Assembly (NCBI GenBank): GCA_018883385.1
Contig: VEQD01000006.1
Coordinates: forward strand, 1 to 56,742
Length of the DNA stretch: 56,742 nt
DNA from: Rhodocyclaceae bacterium
GTDB taxonomy: Bacteria; Pseudomonadota; Gammaproteobacteria; Burkholderiales; Rhodocyclaceae
Direction: 5' to 3'
Shown here: positions 18,902-27,841 of the stretch, one piece after another
Numbering within the stretch: the first letter of the stretch is position 1
How the letters are laid out: the number at the start of each line of letters is the position of its first letter
Notes under the pieces: generated by a model
Told to the model about the DNA's origin: nothing
Databases searched by the model: none
The model's input: only the letters and a program-made list of their open reading frames with translations
Program-made: the position numbers and the translations under genes

Positions 18902-19438
18902 ATGATGTTCTGCCGCTCGCCGCGACCCTTGTCGATACCGATCCTATCTCGCCGCCGTTTTTTGGGCCTGGCCATGATAGTGTTCGGCGCAGCGGGTTGT
19001 TCGACGACTGGCAGTAAGCGAGGGATCACCCGATTTGGTGGCGATAATTTAGCACCGGGACCCCAGGGTCAGGAGGTCACCATCATGGCCATGCATCTGA
19101 TCGACACGGGTTACAAATTTGGTGGTAAAAATCCTGACGCTGGCGTAGATTGCAGCGGTATGGTCAGCTGGCTCTACAGGCAAGCGGCATCCTACTCGCT
19201 TAAAGGCAGCGCACGGGACATGGCGAAGCGCGGCCGTCCAATTGCGCCACCCGAGGTCCGACCGGGCGATCTGATCTTCTTCAACACGCAGGGATTCAGT
19301 TATTCGCATGTGGGGATTTATATTGGCGATCAGCGGTTTGTACACGCGCCCAATAGTCGTGGCAAAGTCCGGATTGATCGGCTCGATCAGGGCTGGTTTG
19401 CGACGCGATTCGAAGAAGCCCGCAGCTACTTTGACTGA
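18902..19438 (+). CDS. NlpC/P60 family peptidase, probable lipoprotein
   Basis: 178 residues from the ATG at 18902. The N-terminus has a twin-arginine-like SRRRFLG, a hydrophobic stretch and a lipobox FGAAGC, suggesting an exported lipoprotein. The C40 peptidase domain has the catalytic Cys in VDCSGMVSWLYR, the His in SHVGIYIGD and a later polar residue in FVHAPNSRG. Such enzymes cut D-Glu-diaminopimelate bonds in murein peptides. ATG codons at 18833, 18905 and 18974 are alternatives. Divergent from gabD and convergent with mtgA. Confidence 0.85.
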   Translation: MMFCRSPRPLSIPILSRRRFLGLAMIVFGAAGCSTTGSKRGITRFGGDNLAPGPQGQEVTIMAMHLIDTGYKFGGKNPDAGVDCSGMVSWLYRQAASYSLKGSARDMAKRGRPIAPPEVRPGDLIFFNTQGFSYSHVGIYIGDQRFVHAPNSRGKVRIDRLDQGWFATRFEEARSYFD

Positions 19439-19444
19439 TCCCTG

Positions 19445-20152
19445 CTACCGATTGGCCGGTATGGCGACTTTGCTCATGCGCTCGAGTATGACATCGGTCT
19501 GTCGTATCAGGCCTTCGGTTTCGCCCTTGCGATAGTAGTACTGCGGACTGGGCACCATGGAAGCCAGCATGGCCGCCTGTGGCGGACTGAGTTCGCTGGC
19601 CGAGATGCCGAAATAGTGACGTGCTGCGGCCTCGGCACCAAAGATGCCCGTCCCCCATTCGATTTCATTCATATACACCTCGAGAATGCGACGCTTACTC
19701 CACGTGGCTTCGATCATCAGGGTGATCAGCGCTTCTTCACCCTTGCGAATAAAACTCTTCTCAGGCCATAGGAATAGATTCTTTGCCAGTTGTTGTGTGA
19801 TCGTAGATCCGCCTGCTGCAATCTGTCCGCGCTTTTCATTCTTTTCGATAGCCTTTTGAATGCCGGCAAGGTCAAAACCCTGGTGCTGCATGAATTTACT
19901 GTCTTCGGCAGCGACGAGTGCTCGTTTCAGATGTACAGAGATCTGGCCATAAGGTACCCATTGATGCTGCAGTTGGGCGGCCGAATTTTTTCGCTGGAGC
20001 TCTTCTAGACGAATCCGCATGAATTGCGTCGGGCCCGGCTCCGTAACCCGCCAGATCAGGACCCAGCCAAAAAACCAGAGCTGAATACCGAGAAATACGC
20101 CGATCAGGATGAGCGGTATGCGAATCCACCAACGCGTCGAGCGGCCGGACAT
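19445..20152 (-). CDS. mtgA: monofunctional peptidoglycan transglycosylase
   Basis: 235 residues: one N-terminal membrane anchor (IPLILIGVFLGIQLWFFGW), then a GT51 domain with the catalytic Glu in VAAEDSKFMQHQGFD, GGSTITQQLAKNLFL, KRRILEVYMNEIEWG and SPPQAAMLASMVPSP. It polymerises lipid II glycan chains without a transpeptidase domain. The open frame extends upstream into aroE; MSGRSTRWW at 20152, four bases after the aroE stop, is chosen. aroE-mtgA linkage is typical of betaproteobacteria. Confidence 0.95.
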   Translation of the reverse strand: MSGRSTRWWIRIPLILIGVFLGIQLWFFGWVLIWRVTEPGPTQFMRIRLEELQRKNSAAQLQHQWVPYGQISVHLKRALVAAEDSKFMQHQGFDLAGIQKAIEKNEKRGQIAAGGSTITQQLAKNLFLWPEKSFIRKGEEALITLMIEATWSKRRILEVYMNEIEWGTGIFGAEAAARHYFGISASELSPPQAAMLASMVPSPQYYYRKGETEGLIRQTDVILERMSKVAIPANR

Positions 20153-20156
20153 GGTG

Positions 20157-21032
20157 TCAGTGGCGCGCCAATCGTTCGCGCAGCGCCCGATAGACCGGTT
20201 GCGTCTCCGGCGTGACGCCACGCCACAGGGCAAATGCCACTGCCGCCTGTTCGACCAACATACCGAGACCATCAGCCAGGTGCAGAACACCTGCTGTTTT
20301 TTGTGCATCAAGAAAGGGGGTTAGTACCTTGCCGTACATCATATCGTAGGCAAAACCATGGGCCGTTAGCGTGCCTGGCGGCAAATCAATGGCTGCGCCA
20401 TTTAGGCTTGCGCTGGTGGCATTGATGACAAGATCAAAAGCACCATGTCGATTGGTGTCGGCAGATAGCGCATCTAAGCCGCAACCATAGATGGCAGTTG
20501 TTTCTGACTTGCTGGAAAAAAGTTGCGCCAGCATTTCGGCTTTGGCAGCCGTACGGTTAGCGATGATCAGCGCCGCAGGGTTGGCGGCGAGTAGGGGCAA
20601 GACAACGCCACGTGTGGCTCCGCCAGCGCCAAGTAGCAGCACTCTCTGACCCCGGAGTTGAAGTCCGTGACGTTGTTGTAGATCATTGATCAAGCCTTGG
20701 CCATCGGTGTTGTCGCCAAGCAGACCTGCGTCGTCCCAGGCGATGGTATTGATGGCCCCAGCGAGCGCAGCGCGATCGCTGAGTTTGCCGTGTTGGCGCG
20801 CAAAAGCCCAAGCTGCCTCTTTGTGGGGTACGGTGATATTGACCCCACGATAGCCCTCGCGGGGTAGGCGGCTGAGTGTCGCACTGAGTTCTGCCGGGGC
20901 GATATCAAGTGCCTCGTAGCTGAGGTGTTGGCCGGTTTGTGCTGCAAAGGCCGCGTGAATCACCGGTGACAGCGAGTGATGAATCGGGTGACCGAGTACT
21001 GCGTAGCGATCGATAGAATGAATGAGGGTCAT
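20157..21032 (-). CDS. aroE: shikimate dehydrogenase
   Basis: 291 residues. Shikimate-binding HSLSPVIH at 19-26, the catalytic Lys71 in NITVPHK, the conserved Asp in GDNTDGQG, and the NADP-binding GAGGATRGV. It reduces 3-dehydroshikimate to shikimate in aromatic amino acid synthesis. The start overlaps the stop of the TonB-like gene by ATGA. Confidence 0.96.
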   Translation of the reverse strand: MTLIHSIDRYAVLGHPIHHSLSPVIHAAFAAQTGQHLSYEALDIAPAELSATLSRLPREGYRGVNITVPHKEAAWAFARQHGKLSDRAALAGAINTIAWDDAGLLGDNTDGQGLINDLQQRHGLQLRGQRVLLLGAGGATRGVVLPLLAANPAALIIANRTAAKAEMLAQLFSSKSETTAIYGCGLDALSADTNRHGAFDLVINATSASLNGAAIDLPPGTLTAHGFAYDMMYGKVLTPFLDAQKTAGVLHLADGLGMLVEQAAVAFALWRGVTPETQPVYRALRERLARH

Positions 21033-21775
21033 CGGGTTTCCACGGCGTTGCCCCTGGTGAAAGACCAGGTGCGGGTAATGTCGAGATAATCAGTTTCTTT
21101 ACGAATGTCGGGTGGAAAGGGCGCAAAAGGCGCTGCGATCATGACGATGCGCTTGGCAGCGTCGTCCAGCATTTTGTTGCCTGAGGAACGGAGCACGATA
21201 ATGCGATCTACGTTGCCATCTGGCCGAAGCGCGACCGACATGACCAATGTTCCAAAGAATTTACCACGTGCTTCTTCCGGATAGTTCATGGCGCCGATGC
21301 GTTCGACTTTGAGGCGCCAGTCTTCGAGGTATTGGCTGTACCGGTAATCTTTCATGCCAGGTGTCAGTGTGACGCGGCGCCCGCCCCCCATGCTGCCGGT
21401 TGGGGTTGGCGCATCCGCCGGTGCCAGGGCTTTATCGATGGGTGCGCTTGCCCCAGGATCGGGGCGGGCAATGCGCGATCGGGCATCCTGAACGCGTGGC
21501 GCGGGAATGGGCTGCGCCTTTGCTGCGTTCGCCTGCGCTGCGACGGGCTTTTGCAGCGCATGAAACGACACCAAAACAGATTTGTCTCCCTGTTGCGGTA
21601 TCCGGATGCCGTATTGGGGTGCGAGCACAATCAAATGTACAAGAAATGACAGACCAATCGCCAGCCAGAGTAGTCGGTCAGACAGCAGCGCGCGCCACCC
21701 GACCGGCTTCAGGTGCCATGGCGCCTGGCGGTTGAGGTTTTGCTGCATCGGGGGGGATGGCGGCAGCACGGGCAT
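21029..21775 (-). CDS. TonB-family energy transducer-like protein
   Basis: 248 residues with a cytoplasmic N-terminus, one membrane segment near residue 35-53, a Pro/Ala-rich periplasmic linker and a C-terminal TonB fold (YPEEARGKFFGTLVMSVALR, VLRSSGNKMLDDAAKRIV). The position between the RNB ribonuclease and aroE is conserved in betaproteobacteria. No ExbB/ExbD or TonB-dependent receptor is nearby, so whether it couples to outer-membrane uptake is unknown. Confidence 0.85.
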   Translation of the reverse strand: MPVLPPSPPMQQNLNRQAPWHLKPVGWRALLSDRLLWLAIGLSFLVHLIVLAPQYGIRIPQQGDKSVLVSFHALQKPVAAQANAAKAQPIPAPRVQDARSRIARPDPGASAPIDKALAPADAPTPTGSMGGGRRVTLTPGMKDYRYSQYLEDWRLKVERIGAMNYPEEARGKFFGTLVMSVALRPDGNVDRIIVLRSSGNKMLDDAAKRIVMIAAPFAPFPPDIRKETDYLDITRTWSFTRGNAVETR

Positions 21776-21805
21776 GACGCTATTGTAGTCCCTGGCAAGG
21801 GAGGA

Positions 21806-23836
21806 TTACTGGCTCGCTCCAGGGTTTTCAGCAGGTGCGTTGGCGTCGTCCGTGGCGGCCGTTTCCTCTGCGTCGGCCAGGGCCTCTTCGACCGGAACCT
21901 CATCGAGCAATTCCAGGCTTTCACTCATCGTGCTATCAGCAACACCCAGCACAGATTCAAAACGGGTTGGTACCGAGAGCTCAAGTAAATCTGGTGCCCC
22001 CAAAATGAGCCGAATGCGCGTGCCCGGTGTTGGCTCAGGTACTGATGGCACCGGAATAACGAGCGGCAGGCCATCGATGCGTACATTCGGCGTGTTGCGC
22101 AGCATGGTGCCATCACATTGGGTCGTTGCCGATTGTTGCAACCAGCGCAGACACCAGTAACGTTCCATGCGGCGCTGGAAGTCGGCGTAGCCGGTGTAGG
22201 TGAGATCAAAATCACGCATGGCGGCGAACAGCTCCGGTGACCGAGGCGCGAACGGTGCTTGTTTGCCGGAGAGCACAGCAATAAGCTGCCACTGGTTCAC
22301 CAGATCCGAATAGCGCCGTAACGGCGATGTGCTCCAGGCGTAGCAGGCAACGCCCAGGCCTTCGTGCGGGACGGCCGCGGTGGTCATGCGCACCTTGCCG
22401 GCAACCTGACCGCGATAAAGCCCAGGAACATGGTTGTCGGCCAGGAGTTGCCCCCAGGTGGCATTGGCCAGAATCATGAGTTCGGCGACCAGCATATCGA
22501 CGGGGCTGCCGCGTTTGCGAGCCTCGATATGTACGGTACAGGCTGCGGGGTCGAGAATCGCGCCCGTTGCCTTGTCGTGCAGCGGCCCGTCGATCTGATA
22601 ATGATAGTCGTGTAAGCCTGCCTGTGTCGCAGGCTTGCCACGACGGCCAGCGCAGGCGGCAGCAAAGCGCCAGAGAGTGAGCAGGGTTTCACCATAAGCG
22701 CAGGCGGGTGCCTCGCCACGATTCAGCGCATCGGCCTCCATATGCGGCTCGATTTCATGAAGGCGCAGATTGGCAGCGATCGGCACGCGTTCGATGCATG
22801 ATTCGTGGCTCAGGATGTCAAATTGGTCGTCCGTTGTGACGTAGAGCGAGAGCGCTGGTTGTGGCGCGCCCGCGGCCAGCGTGAAGCGTTCAACCAGATC
22901 GTCCGGCAACATGGTGATCTTGTGGCCAGGCATGTAGACAGTGGATAAACGGTCACGTGCCAGCGCATCGTGCGGCGATCCGGGCAGGATACCCAGACCG
23001 GGCGCGGCAATATGAATCCCGAAGCGCCAGCCGAGGCCGGGGAGCCGGGTCGCGGAGAGCGCATCATCAATTTCGGTCGTACTGGCATCATCGATCGAGA
23101 CAGCCTGCACATTGGCCAATGGGAGATCGTCTAATGGCGCTGGCTCAGGCAGGTGAGGGAAGCCGGTGCCCTTGGGGAAACGCTCCGCCGTGAAGCGTCG
23201 GTAATGCCAGTGATACGCATCGGGGAATGCACCACAGCGCAGCAGTAGCGCTGCGGGGGTCTCCTTGGTTTCGGCGCAGGCCGCATCAAAGGCTTTGACT
23301 TCCAAGCGGTTACGATCGGGTTGCACCAGTAGAGTATCGATCTGATCGATCAACTCTGGCGGTATCGAGCCACCGACCAGTTGTGCGGTCATATGTGACA
23401 TTGTTTCGGCTTGAAGACGCTTCTTTTCTGCACCGGCTAACGCCGCTTTCAGGATGTCGGGTGGCGCTCGGCGAAACACGCCCTTGCCCCGTCGATGAAA
23501 ATACATCGGTGCATTGTGCATGCCGAGCAACAGGGCAGTGCTTTCGATTGCTGAAGGGGCGTGACCGTAATACTCCGTGGCCAAATCAGCTACGGTGAAT
23601 TCGTTGTCAGGTGCGCACTCCCAAAGAAAGGCCGGATCCATCTCCAACGCAATTGGTTCGGCCAACGGAAGTAGTTGGGCGGGCGCCGGGTCTTTGAAGC
23701 GAAGTAGCACCTGTGCCGATTTCAGCTTCTGTCGTTTGCCGCCGGGGAGCTCGACTTGCAGGCTGGTATTTTGATCCGACTGAATCATGGCAGCGCGAAA
23801 GTTGCCGCCTTCCTCGAAGAGGACGAAGTCACTCAT
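21806..23836 (-). CDS. RNB-domain exoribonuclease (RNase II/R superfamily)
   Basis: 676 residues. The catalytic RNB domain shows the acidic cluster SIDDASTTEIDDAL and RYSDLVNQWQLIAVLSG near its end. The N-terminal 90 residues (MSDFVLFEEGGNFRAAM) and the C-terminus are unlike the canonical cold-shock/S1 arrangement of RNase R; the last 35 residues are Ala/Glu/Asp rich. Predicted 3'-5' processive RNA degradation. The open frame runs 72 codons further upstream into uppP, but 23836 gives the conserved start and avoids overlap. Linked to tonB-aroE-mtgA as in other betaproteobacteria. Confidence 0.88.
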   Translation of the reverse strand: MSDFVLFEEGGNFRAAMIQSDQNTSLQVELPGGKRQKLKSAQVLLRFKDPAPAQLLPLAEPIALEMDPAFLWECAPDNEFTVADLATEYYGHAPSAIESTALLLGMHNAPMYFHRRGKGVFRRAPPDILKAALAGAEKKRLQAETMSHMTAQLVGGSIPPELIDQIDTLLVQPDRNRLEVKAFDAACAETKETPAALLLRCGAFPDAYHWHYRRFTAERFPKGTGFPHLPEPAPLDDLPLANVQAVSIDDASTTEIDDALSATRLPGLGWRFGIHIAAPGLGILPGSPHDALARDRLSTVYMPGHKITMLPDDLVERFTLAAGAPQPALSLYVTTDDQFDILSHESCIERVPIAANLRLHEIEPHMEADALNRGEAPACAYGETLLTLWRFAAACAGRRGKPATQAGLHDYHYQIDGPLHDKATGAILDPAACTVHIEARKRGSPVDMLVAELMILANATWGQLLADNHVPGLYRGQVAGKVRMTTAAVPHEGLGVACYAWSTSPLRRYSDLVNQWQLIAVLSGKQAPFAPRSPELFAAMRDFDLTYTGYADFQRRMERYWCLRWLQQSATTQCDGTMLRNTPNVRIDGLPLVIPVPSVPEPTPGTRIRLILGAPDLLELSVPTRFESVLGVADSTMSESLELLDEVPVEEALADAEETAATDDANAPAENPGASQ

Positions 23837-23847
23837 GATCAAACGCT

Positions 23848-24672
23848 TTAGTGGGCAGACCAGCTCACAAGGCCAGTGTATGCCGTGACCAGCACGACAA
23901 CGCCGAAGATGATGCGATACCAGGCAAAGATGATGAAGCTGTGGGTGGTGATGTAACGCAGGAGCCAGCGGATGCAAAGAAAAGCCGAAACGAACGCTGA
24001 AACAAACCCGACGGCCCACATGCCCAGATCGGTGTTCTGAATCGTCGCCCACTCCTTGTAAACCTGATAAATGGTGGCGACGCCCAGTGTCGGGATGGCA
24101 AGAAAAAAAGAGAATTCAGTTGCGGCGCGGCGAGAAAGCCCAATGAGGAGGCCGCCGATGATGGTCGCGCCGGAGCGAGAAGTGCCTGGAATGAGCGCCA
24201 GCGCCTGGATGCAGCCGAGTACCAGGGCATCCCTCAGCGACATATCGTCCACCGATGGGACGCGCACGTGATGTTGACGTCGTTCTGCCCAAAAAATAAA
24301 CAAGGCCCCAATGATGAAGGCTGCTGCAACTGAAATCGGGTTGAACAGGTGTGCCTTGATTGTTTTATGAAACAGAAAGCCCAGGATGGCCAGTGGCATG
24401 AAAGCGATGCTGATGTTGAGCAGGAAACGCTGCGCACGGCGGTTGGTTGTGCACGACGAGACAGTCTCCCAGAGCCGTGCACGGTATTCCCAGATCACTG
24501 CCAGGATGGCGCCAAACTGGATTACGATCTCGAAAACCTTGCCCGTATCATCATTGAAATCGAGCAGATCACCTACGAGAATCAGGTGGCCGGTAGAGGA
24601 GATCGGAAGGAATTCGGTCAGACCTTCGACAACGCCGAGGATCAGAGCCTTGAGGAGCAAAACGGTATCCAT
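23848..24672 (-). CDS. uppP: undecaprenyl-diphosphatase
   Basis: 274 residues with about eight membrane segments. Both BacA/UppP motifs are present: [17 protein letters not shown] near the N-terminus and [17 protein letters not shown] in the middle. It recycles undecaprenyl pyrophosphate, the carrier for murein and O-antigen synthesis, at the outer face of the inner membrane. Stops 11 bases before the RNB gene start. Confidence 0.96.
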   Translation of the reverse strand: MDTVLLLKALILGVVEGLTEFLPISSTGHLILVGDLLDFNDDTGKVFEIVIQFGAILAVIWEYRARLWETVSSCTTNRRAQRFLLNISIAFMPLAILGFLFHKTIKAHLFNPISVAAAFIIGALFIFWAERRQHHVRVPSVDDMSLRDALVLGCIQALALIPGTSRSGATIIGGLLIGLSRRAATEFSFFLAIPTLGVATIYQVYKEWATIQNTDLGMWAVGFVSAFVSAFLCIRWLLRYITTHSFIIFAWYRIIFGVVVLVTAYTGLVSWSAH

Positions 24673-24719
24673 GAGGGCGCTCGAAAGGGCGACTAAACGC
24701 TAAACAGGGCGCAATTCTA

Positions 24720-25217
24720 TCACTCAGGTGCATCCTGCCGTTTTGGCTCATGGTCGTGAGACCCCGGATGGTGTTCTAGGTGACGGCTCATGGGCCAGAA
24801 TTTCTGCATTTCGATAAAGAGGAATGAGGCCGACCAGGTGATCAAAACAAACCCTGTGAGCGCTTCAAGGCCGGGTAGGAATCGGAGGTCACCGCTGGCG
24901 ACCACATCGCCAAAACCCACGGTTGTGTAGGCAATCCAAGAAACGTAGACACAGTCGCTCAGTATGTCCGATGTCGTCATGCCGTAGAGCGCACCGTGAT
25001 CAAGGAGGATGGAGACATAGTAACCCAGCGCAAATACCCAAATCTCAACGGCATGAGCGATCAGAATCGCGAACACGCCCAGCAAGACCCGGTAGCGCGG
25101 TGCAATAAAGGTCAGGCGAGGTAAATGGCTGGCCAGCGTGTAGAGGGTCTCATAGTGAATAAACACTGCGAGGGCAATCAGCGCGCCATTCAGGGTCCAG
25201 GTCAGTAGCGAATGCAT
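24720..25217 (-). CDS. two-TM ion channel family protein (potassium channel-like)
   Basis: 165 residues with about four hydrophobic stretches. The last two flank a pore loop with the selectivity-filter sequence YTTVGFGD, close to the canonical TVGYG of K+ channels. No RCK/TrkA-N regulatory domain; the C-terminus is a short His/Asp-rich cytoplasmic tail. Predicted inner-membrane cation channel of the Ion_trans_2 group. It lies 47 bases upstream of uppP on the same strand. Confidence 0.8.
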   Translation of the reverse strand: MHSLLTWTLNGALIALAVFIHYETLYTLASHLPRLTFIAPRYRVLLGVFAILIAHAVEIWVFALGYYVSILLDHGALYGMTTSDILSDCVYVSWIAYTTVGFGDVVASGDLRFLPGLEALTGFVLITWSASFLFIEMQKFWPMSRHLEHHPGSHDHEPKRQDAPE

Positions 25218-25263
25218 TTGGCGTGATTAAATTCGATCTGCATGCTATCAATCATCAGATGCT

Positions 25264-25956
25264 TCAGCGCAGGGTTACCGTGAGGTCGGGCAAGCCATCG
25301 ATACCGCAACGGATGACGTCCCCCCGGACAACCGTTGAAACGCCGCCCGGTGTGCCGGTGAAAATCAGATCACCTGGCGCCAGAACAAAGAAGTGTGACA
25401 ATCGGTTGATGATTTCGGCAACGTTCCAGGTCATCTGGTTCAGTCGCGATGATTGGCGTGTTTCGCCATTCACCTTGAGCCAGATGAGGGCGTCACGGGC
25501 AGGGCTGCCGCCGCTAAGCGTGAAGATTCCAGAGATCGGTGCGCCAAAATCCATGCCCTTGCCAAGTTCCCAGGGGTGGCATTTCTCACGCGCCTGAGTT
25601 TGCAAGTCGCGGCGCGTAAAGTCGATACCCGTTGCATAACCATAGACATGATCGAGTGCGTCGGTTTCGGGGATATCCGCGCCCCCCTTGCCGATAGCAA
25701 CGACGAGCTCAACCTCATGCTGCAGATTCGTCGTAGCCGGCGGGAATGGAATGTCGCCTCCTCTTGCAACGATGGCATCACGTGGCTTAGAAAAAAAGAA
25801 CGGCGGTTCTCGATGGGGATCGCTGCCCATCTCACGAGCGTGTTCGGCATAGTTGCGACCAACGCAGTAAACGCGTCGCACCGGAAACAGGGCCTCACTG
25901 CCCACAACGGGAACCAGCGTTTCAGTGGGCGGCGAAAAGGCGTAGGCTTTTTTCAT
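25264..25956 (-). CDS. fumarylacetoacetate hydrolase family protein (acylpyruvase-like)
   Basis: 230 residues, single-domain FAH fold. Visible: VYCVGRNYAEHAREMG, FFFSKPRDA, metal-ligand Glu residues in LQHEVELVVAIG, the Asp of GIDFTRRDLQ, and late GDLIFTGTPGGVS. This short form usually hydrolyses acylpyruvates or fumarylpyruvate, or decarboxylates oxaloacetate, with Mg2+. No aromatic catabolic gene is adjacent, so the substrate is open. Confidence 0.85.
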   Translation of the reverse strand: MKKAYAFSPPTETLVPVVGSEALFPVRRVYCVGRNYAEHAREMGSDPHREPPFFFSKPRDAIVARGGDIPFPPATTNLQHEVELVVAIGKGGADIPETDALDHVYGYATGIDFTRRDLQTQAREKCHPWELGKGMDFGAPISGIFTLSGGSPARDALIWLKVNGETRQSSRLNQMTWNVAEIINRLSHFFVLAPGDLIFTGTPGGVSTVVRGDVIRCGIDGLPDLTVTLR

Positions 25957-26032
25957 GGCGTGGTTTGTTATTTCAGGGGTTAACGTGCATTATGGGTTAA
26001 TCTGAGCATACGTGCACTTTCGGACAATTTCG

Positions 26033-26287
26033 ATGAAACTACAGATTCAATTCGCGCTGCTCGCAGCCGCCCTCAGCGTGATGACTCATACGGCACATGC
26101 TGAATCATTCAGAGATCGACAGATTGACGAACGCTTTGCGGCGGCCGACAAAAATAACGATGGCAAACTCACGCTCGATGAGGCGCGTGCCGGTATGCCA
26201 CGCGTGGCGGATAATTTCGACAAAATTGATAGCCAGAAACGCGGCTACGTGACCCTGGAGCAGATCAAGGCTGCAGCTGATAAGTAG
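26033..26287 (+). CDS. small exported EF-hand protein
   Basis: 84 residues: signal peptide MKLQIQFALLAAALSVMTHTAHA, then one canonical EF-hand loop DKNNDGKLTLDE and a second degenerate loop DSQKRGYVTLEQ lacking several Ca2+ ligands. Likely a periplasmic Ca2+-binding protein. The frame opens 7 codons earlier; the ATG at 26033 gives a proper signal peptide. It converges on sco with one base between stops. Confidence 0.8.
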   Translation: MKLQIQFALLAAALSVMTHTAHAESFRDRQIDERFAAADKNNDGKLTLDEARAGMPRVADNFDKIDSQKRGYVTLEQIKAAADK

Positions 26288-26288
26288 T

Positions 26289-26873
26289 CTATGGCGCACC
26301 CATCAACAGGCTGATGTCGTGGGTGACATCGGTGGCAGGTAATTCGTGTGGCACGATGAGGCGAACGTGACCCTGGCGGTCGATGAGAAAACTGTTGGTG
26401 GTGTGGTCGATCGTGTAGACCAGTGCCGAGCCGGGCAGTGGCGTTTTCTGCCAGAAGATCTTGTATTGCTTGGCGATCTTGGCAGTTTCCTCCGGGGAGC
26501 CGCTCAGGGCAATGAAACGCGGATTGAAGGCGTCCATGTAGGCTTTCAGCGCGGCCGGCGAATCGCGTTCCGGATCCAGGGTTACAAACAAGACAGTCAA
26601 TTGATCCGCGCGGGGGCCAAGCTGACGCATCACTTCAGCCTGTCGTGCCAAATGGGTTGGACAAATATCAGGGCAATGGGTAAAGCCAAAGAACAAGCTG
26701 ACGACCTGACCCCGAAACTCGGTCAGCGATCGTGGCGCACCGAATTGATCAGTGAGGATAAAGTTGGCCGCCAAAGGCGTGTTTGAAACAGGCTTGGCCT
26801 TAAAAGGCGGTTGATTTTCCCCGCAGCCGAGCAGTAAGACGACAACGCAGCAAAAAAGTGTGCGGAGAAACAT
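26289..26873 (-). CDS. SCO1/SenC family copper chaperone lipoprotein
   Basis: 194 residues. Short hydrophobic N-terminus with lipobox LLLGC (Cys17), then a thioredoxin-like domain with the Cu ligands C67 and C71 in CPDICP and His157 in TIDHTT. Sco proteins deliver copper to the CuA site of cytochrome c oxidase or act as periplasmic thiol reductants. Its ATG overlaps the stop of the small gene upstream (TGATG), so it is probably translated by coupling. No oxidase genes are in view. Confidence 0.92.
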   Translation of the reverse strand: MFLRTLFCCVVVLLLGCGENQPPFKAKPVSNTPLAANFILTDQFGAPRSLTEFRGQVVSLFFGFTHCPDICPTHLARQAEVMRQLGPRADQLTVLFVTLDPERDSPAALKAYMDAFNPRFIALSGSPEETAKIAKQYKIFWQKTPLPGSALVYTIDHTTNSFLIDRQGHVRLIVPHELPATDVTHDISLLMGAP

Positions 26874-27037
26874 CACAACCGGGCCGACTTCTGACCTGCT
26901 GTGCTTCGTATAGCAATCAGGCCAGCCTCTGCGGCGAGCAGCAGAAGGAACGACCCCCAATCCTGTTGCTTTACCTGCCATAACATCAGCACGAACAACA
27001 GCAAGATCAAGGTAGTCAGGAAATTCGGTATCTTCAT
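26873..27037 (-). CDS. small membrane protein coupled to the Sco gene
   Basis: 54 residues: MKIPNFLTTLILLLFVLMLWQ is a clear membrane segment, and SFLLLLAAEAGLIAI gives a second. It has no recognised family. The stop codon shares a base with the Sco start (TGATG), an arrangement that strongly suggests translation of both. Possible roles are a copper/oxidase-assembly membrane partner or only a leader for Sco translation; both are inference. Confidence 0.55.
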   Translation of the reverse strand: MKIPNFLTTLILLLFVLMLWQVKQQDWGSFLLLLAAEAGLIAIRSTAGQKSARL

Positions 27038-27177
27038 CGTGATTGTTTGCGATGCAACATCAAAAAGTATGGTTACTTATGCCAGTTTAATAGTAAAGTA
27101 TTTCCCACGTCAGCGCGCCGTGATGCGTGGTGCAATAAAAAGGGGTTCCCCCAAAGCTACAGACAGGAGACAAAAGC

Positions 27178-27768
27178 ATGAGCAGCCCGATGATCCTCAA
27201 GGTGAGTTCACTCAACAAAAACGCCGGTTTTCATCTGCCCACGAGTCAGGCCGATATTGTGACGCCCGATTCTCCGGCCATTGAGGTGATGACGGATCTC
27301 AAGCAAATTGTCGCGGCGACAGTCGACGTGGACGTCTTGCTAAGTCATGCCAACCATTTGATGATTTCGCGCGGCGTGCGCTCGTTGATCGTTACGAATG
27401 GCAAAGGGGATGTGGTCGGTTTGCTGACCGCGACCGATGTGCTCGGCGAGAAGCCGATGCAATGCGTGCAGAAGAACGGCATCAAACATGAAGAAATCAG
27501 CGTCAAGGATGTCATGACCAAGCAGGAAGAAATCGAAGTGCTCACCCTGAAGCAGGTGATGCAGGCCAAGGTGATTGATATCATCGAAACGCTGAAGGTC
27601 CACAATCGCAATCACGCGCTGGTGGTTGATACGGATTTGCTGAATGGCCGCCAAATGGTTCGCGGCATCTTCTCTGCATCCCAGATCGCCCGACAGTTGG
27701 GTGTTGCGACCCAGATTCACTCGGTGGCTAAGACTTTTGCCCAGATCGAGGCGGTGCTCGCGAGTTGA
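27178..27768 (+). CDS. CBS-domain pair protein
   Basis: 196 residues made of two CBS motifs: one around HANHLMISRGVRSLIVTN with GDVVGLLTATDVL, the other around IDIIETLKVHNRNHALVV with GRQMVRGIFSASQIAR. No membrane or catalytic domain. CBS pairs bind adenine nucleotides and usually regulate a partner. An Ala/Gly-rich context is absent and the partner is unknown. It ends with a strong intrinsic terminator. Confidence 0.8.
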   Translation: MSSPMILKVSSLNKNAGFHLPTSQADIVTPDSPAIEVMTDLKQIVAATVDVDVLLSHANHLMISRGVRSLIVTNGKGDVVGLLTATDVLGEKPMQCVQKNGIKHEEISVKDVMTKQEEIEVLTLKQVMQAKVIDIIETLKVHNRNHALVVDTDLLNGRQMVRGIFSASQIARQLGVATQIHSVAKTFAQIEAVLAS

Positions 27769-27791
27769 CGCAGGTCAAATAGAGCGCAGCA

Positions 27792-27816
27792 GGCCACGGG
27801 TGACCGTGGCCTTTTT
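27792..27816 (+). terminator. intrinsic terminator after the CBS gene
   Basis: Perfect 8-bp stem GGCCACGG / CCGTGGCC with a GTGA loop, followed directly by TTTTT. It ends the CBS transcript and separates it from the TAXI gene. Confidence 0.9.
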
Positions 27817-27841
27817 CTTTTAGGCGGCGCAGAATGTTTGT

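Noticed and set aside
23837-24052. 72-codon N-terminal extension of the RNB ribonuclease
   Set aside because: It lies inside uppP in another frame, is His/Arg/Cys rich without pattern, and the conserved start is at 23836.
27047-27057. TTGC-GAT-GCAA as a further PhaR-like site upstream of the CBS gene
   Set aside because: Too short and only loosely like the phasin palindrome; expected by chance in a region this size.
26901-27284. 127-codon plus-strand frame overlapping the small Sco-linked gene and the CBS start
   Set aside because: Runs through the CBS gene in a different frame and looks unlike a protein; the opposite-strand 54-residue gene explains the region better.
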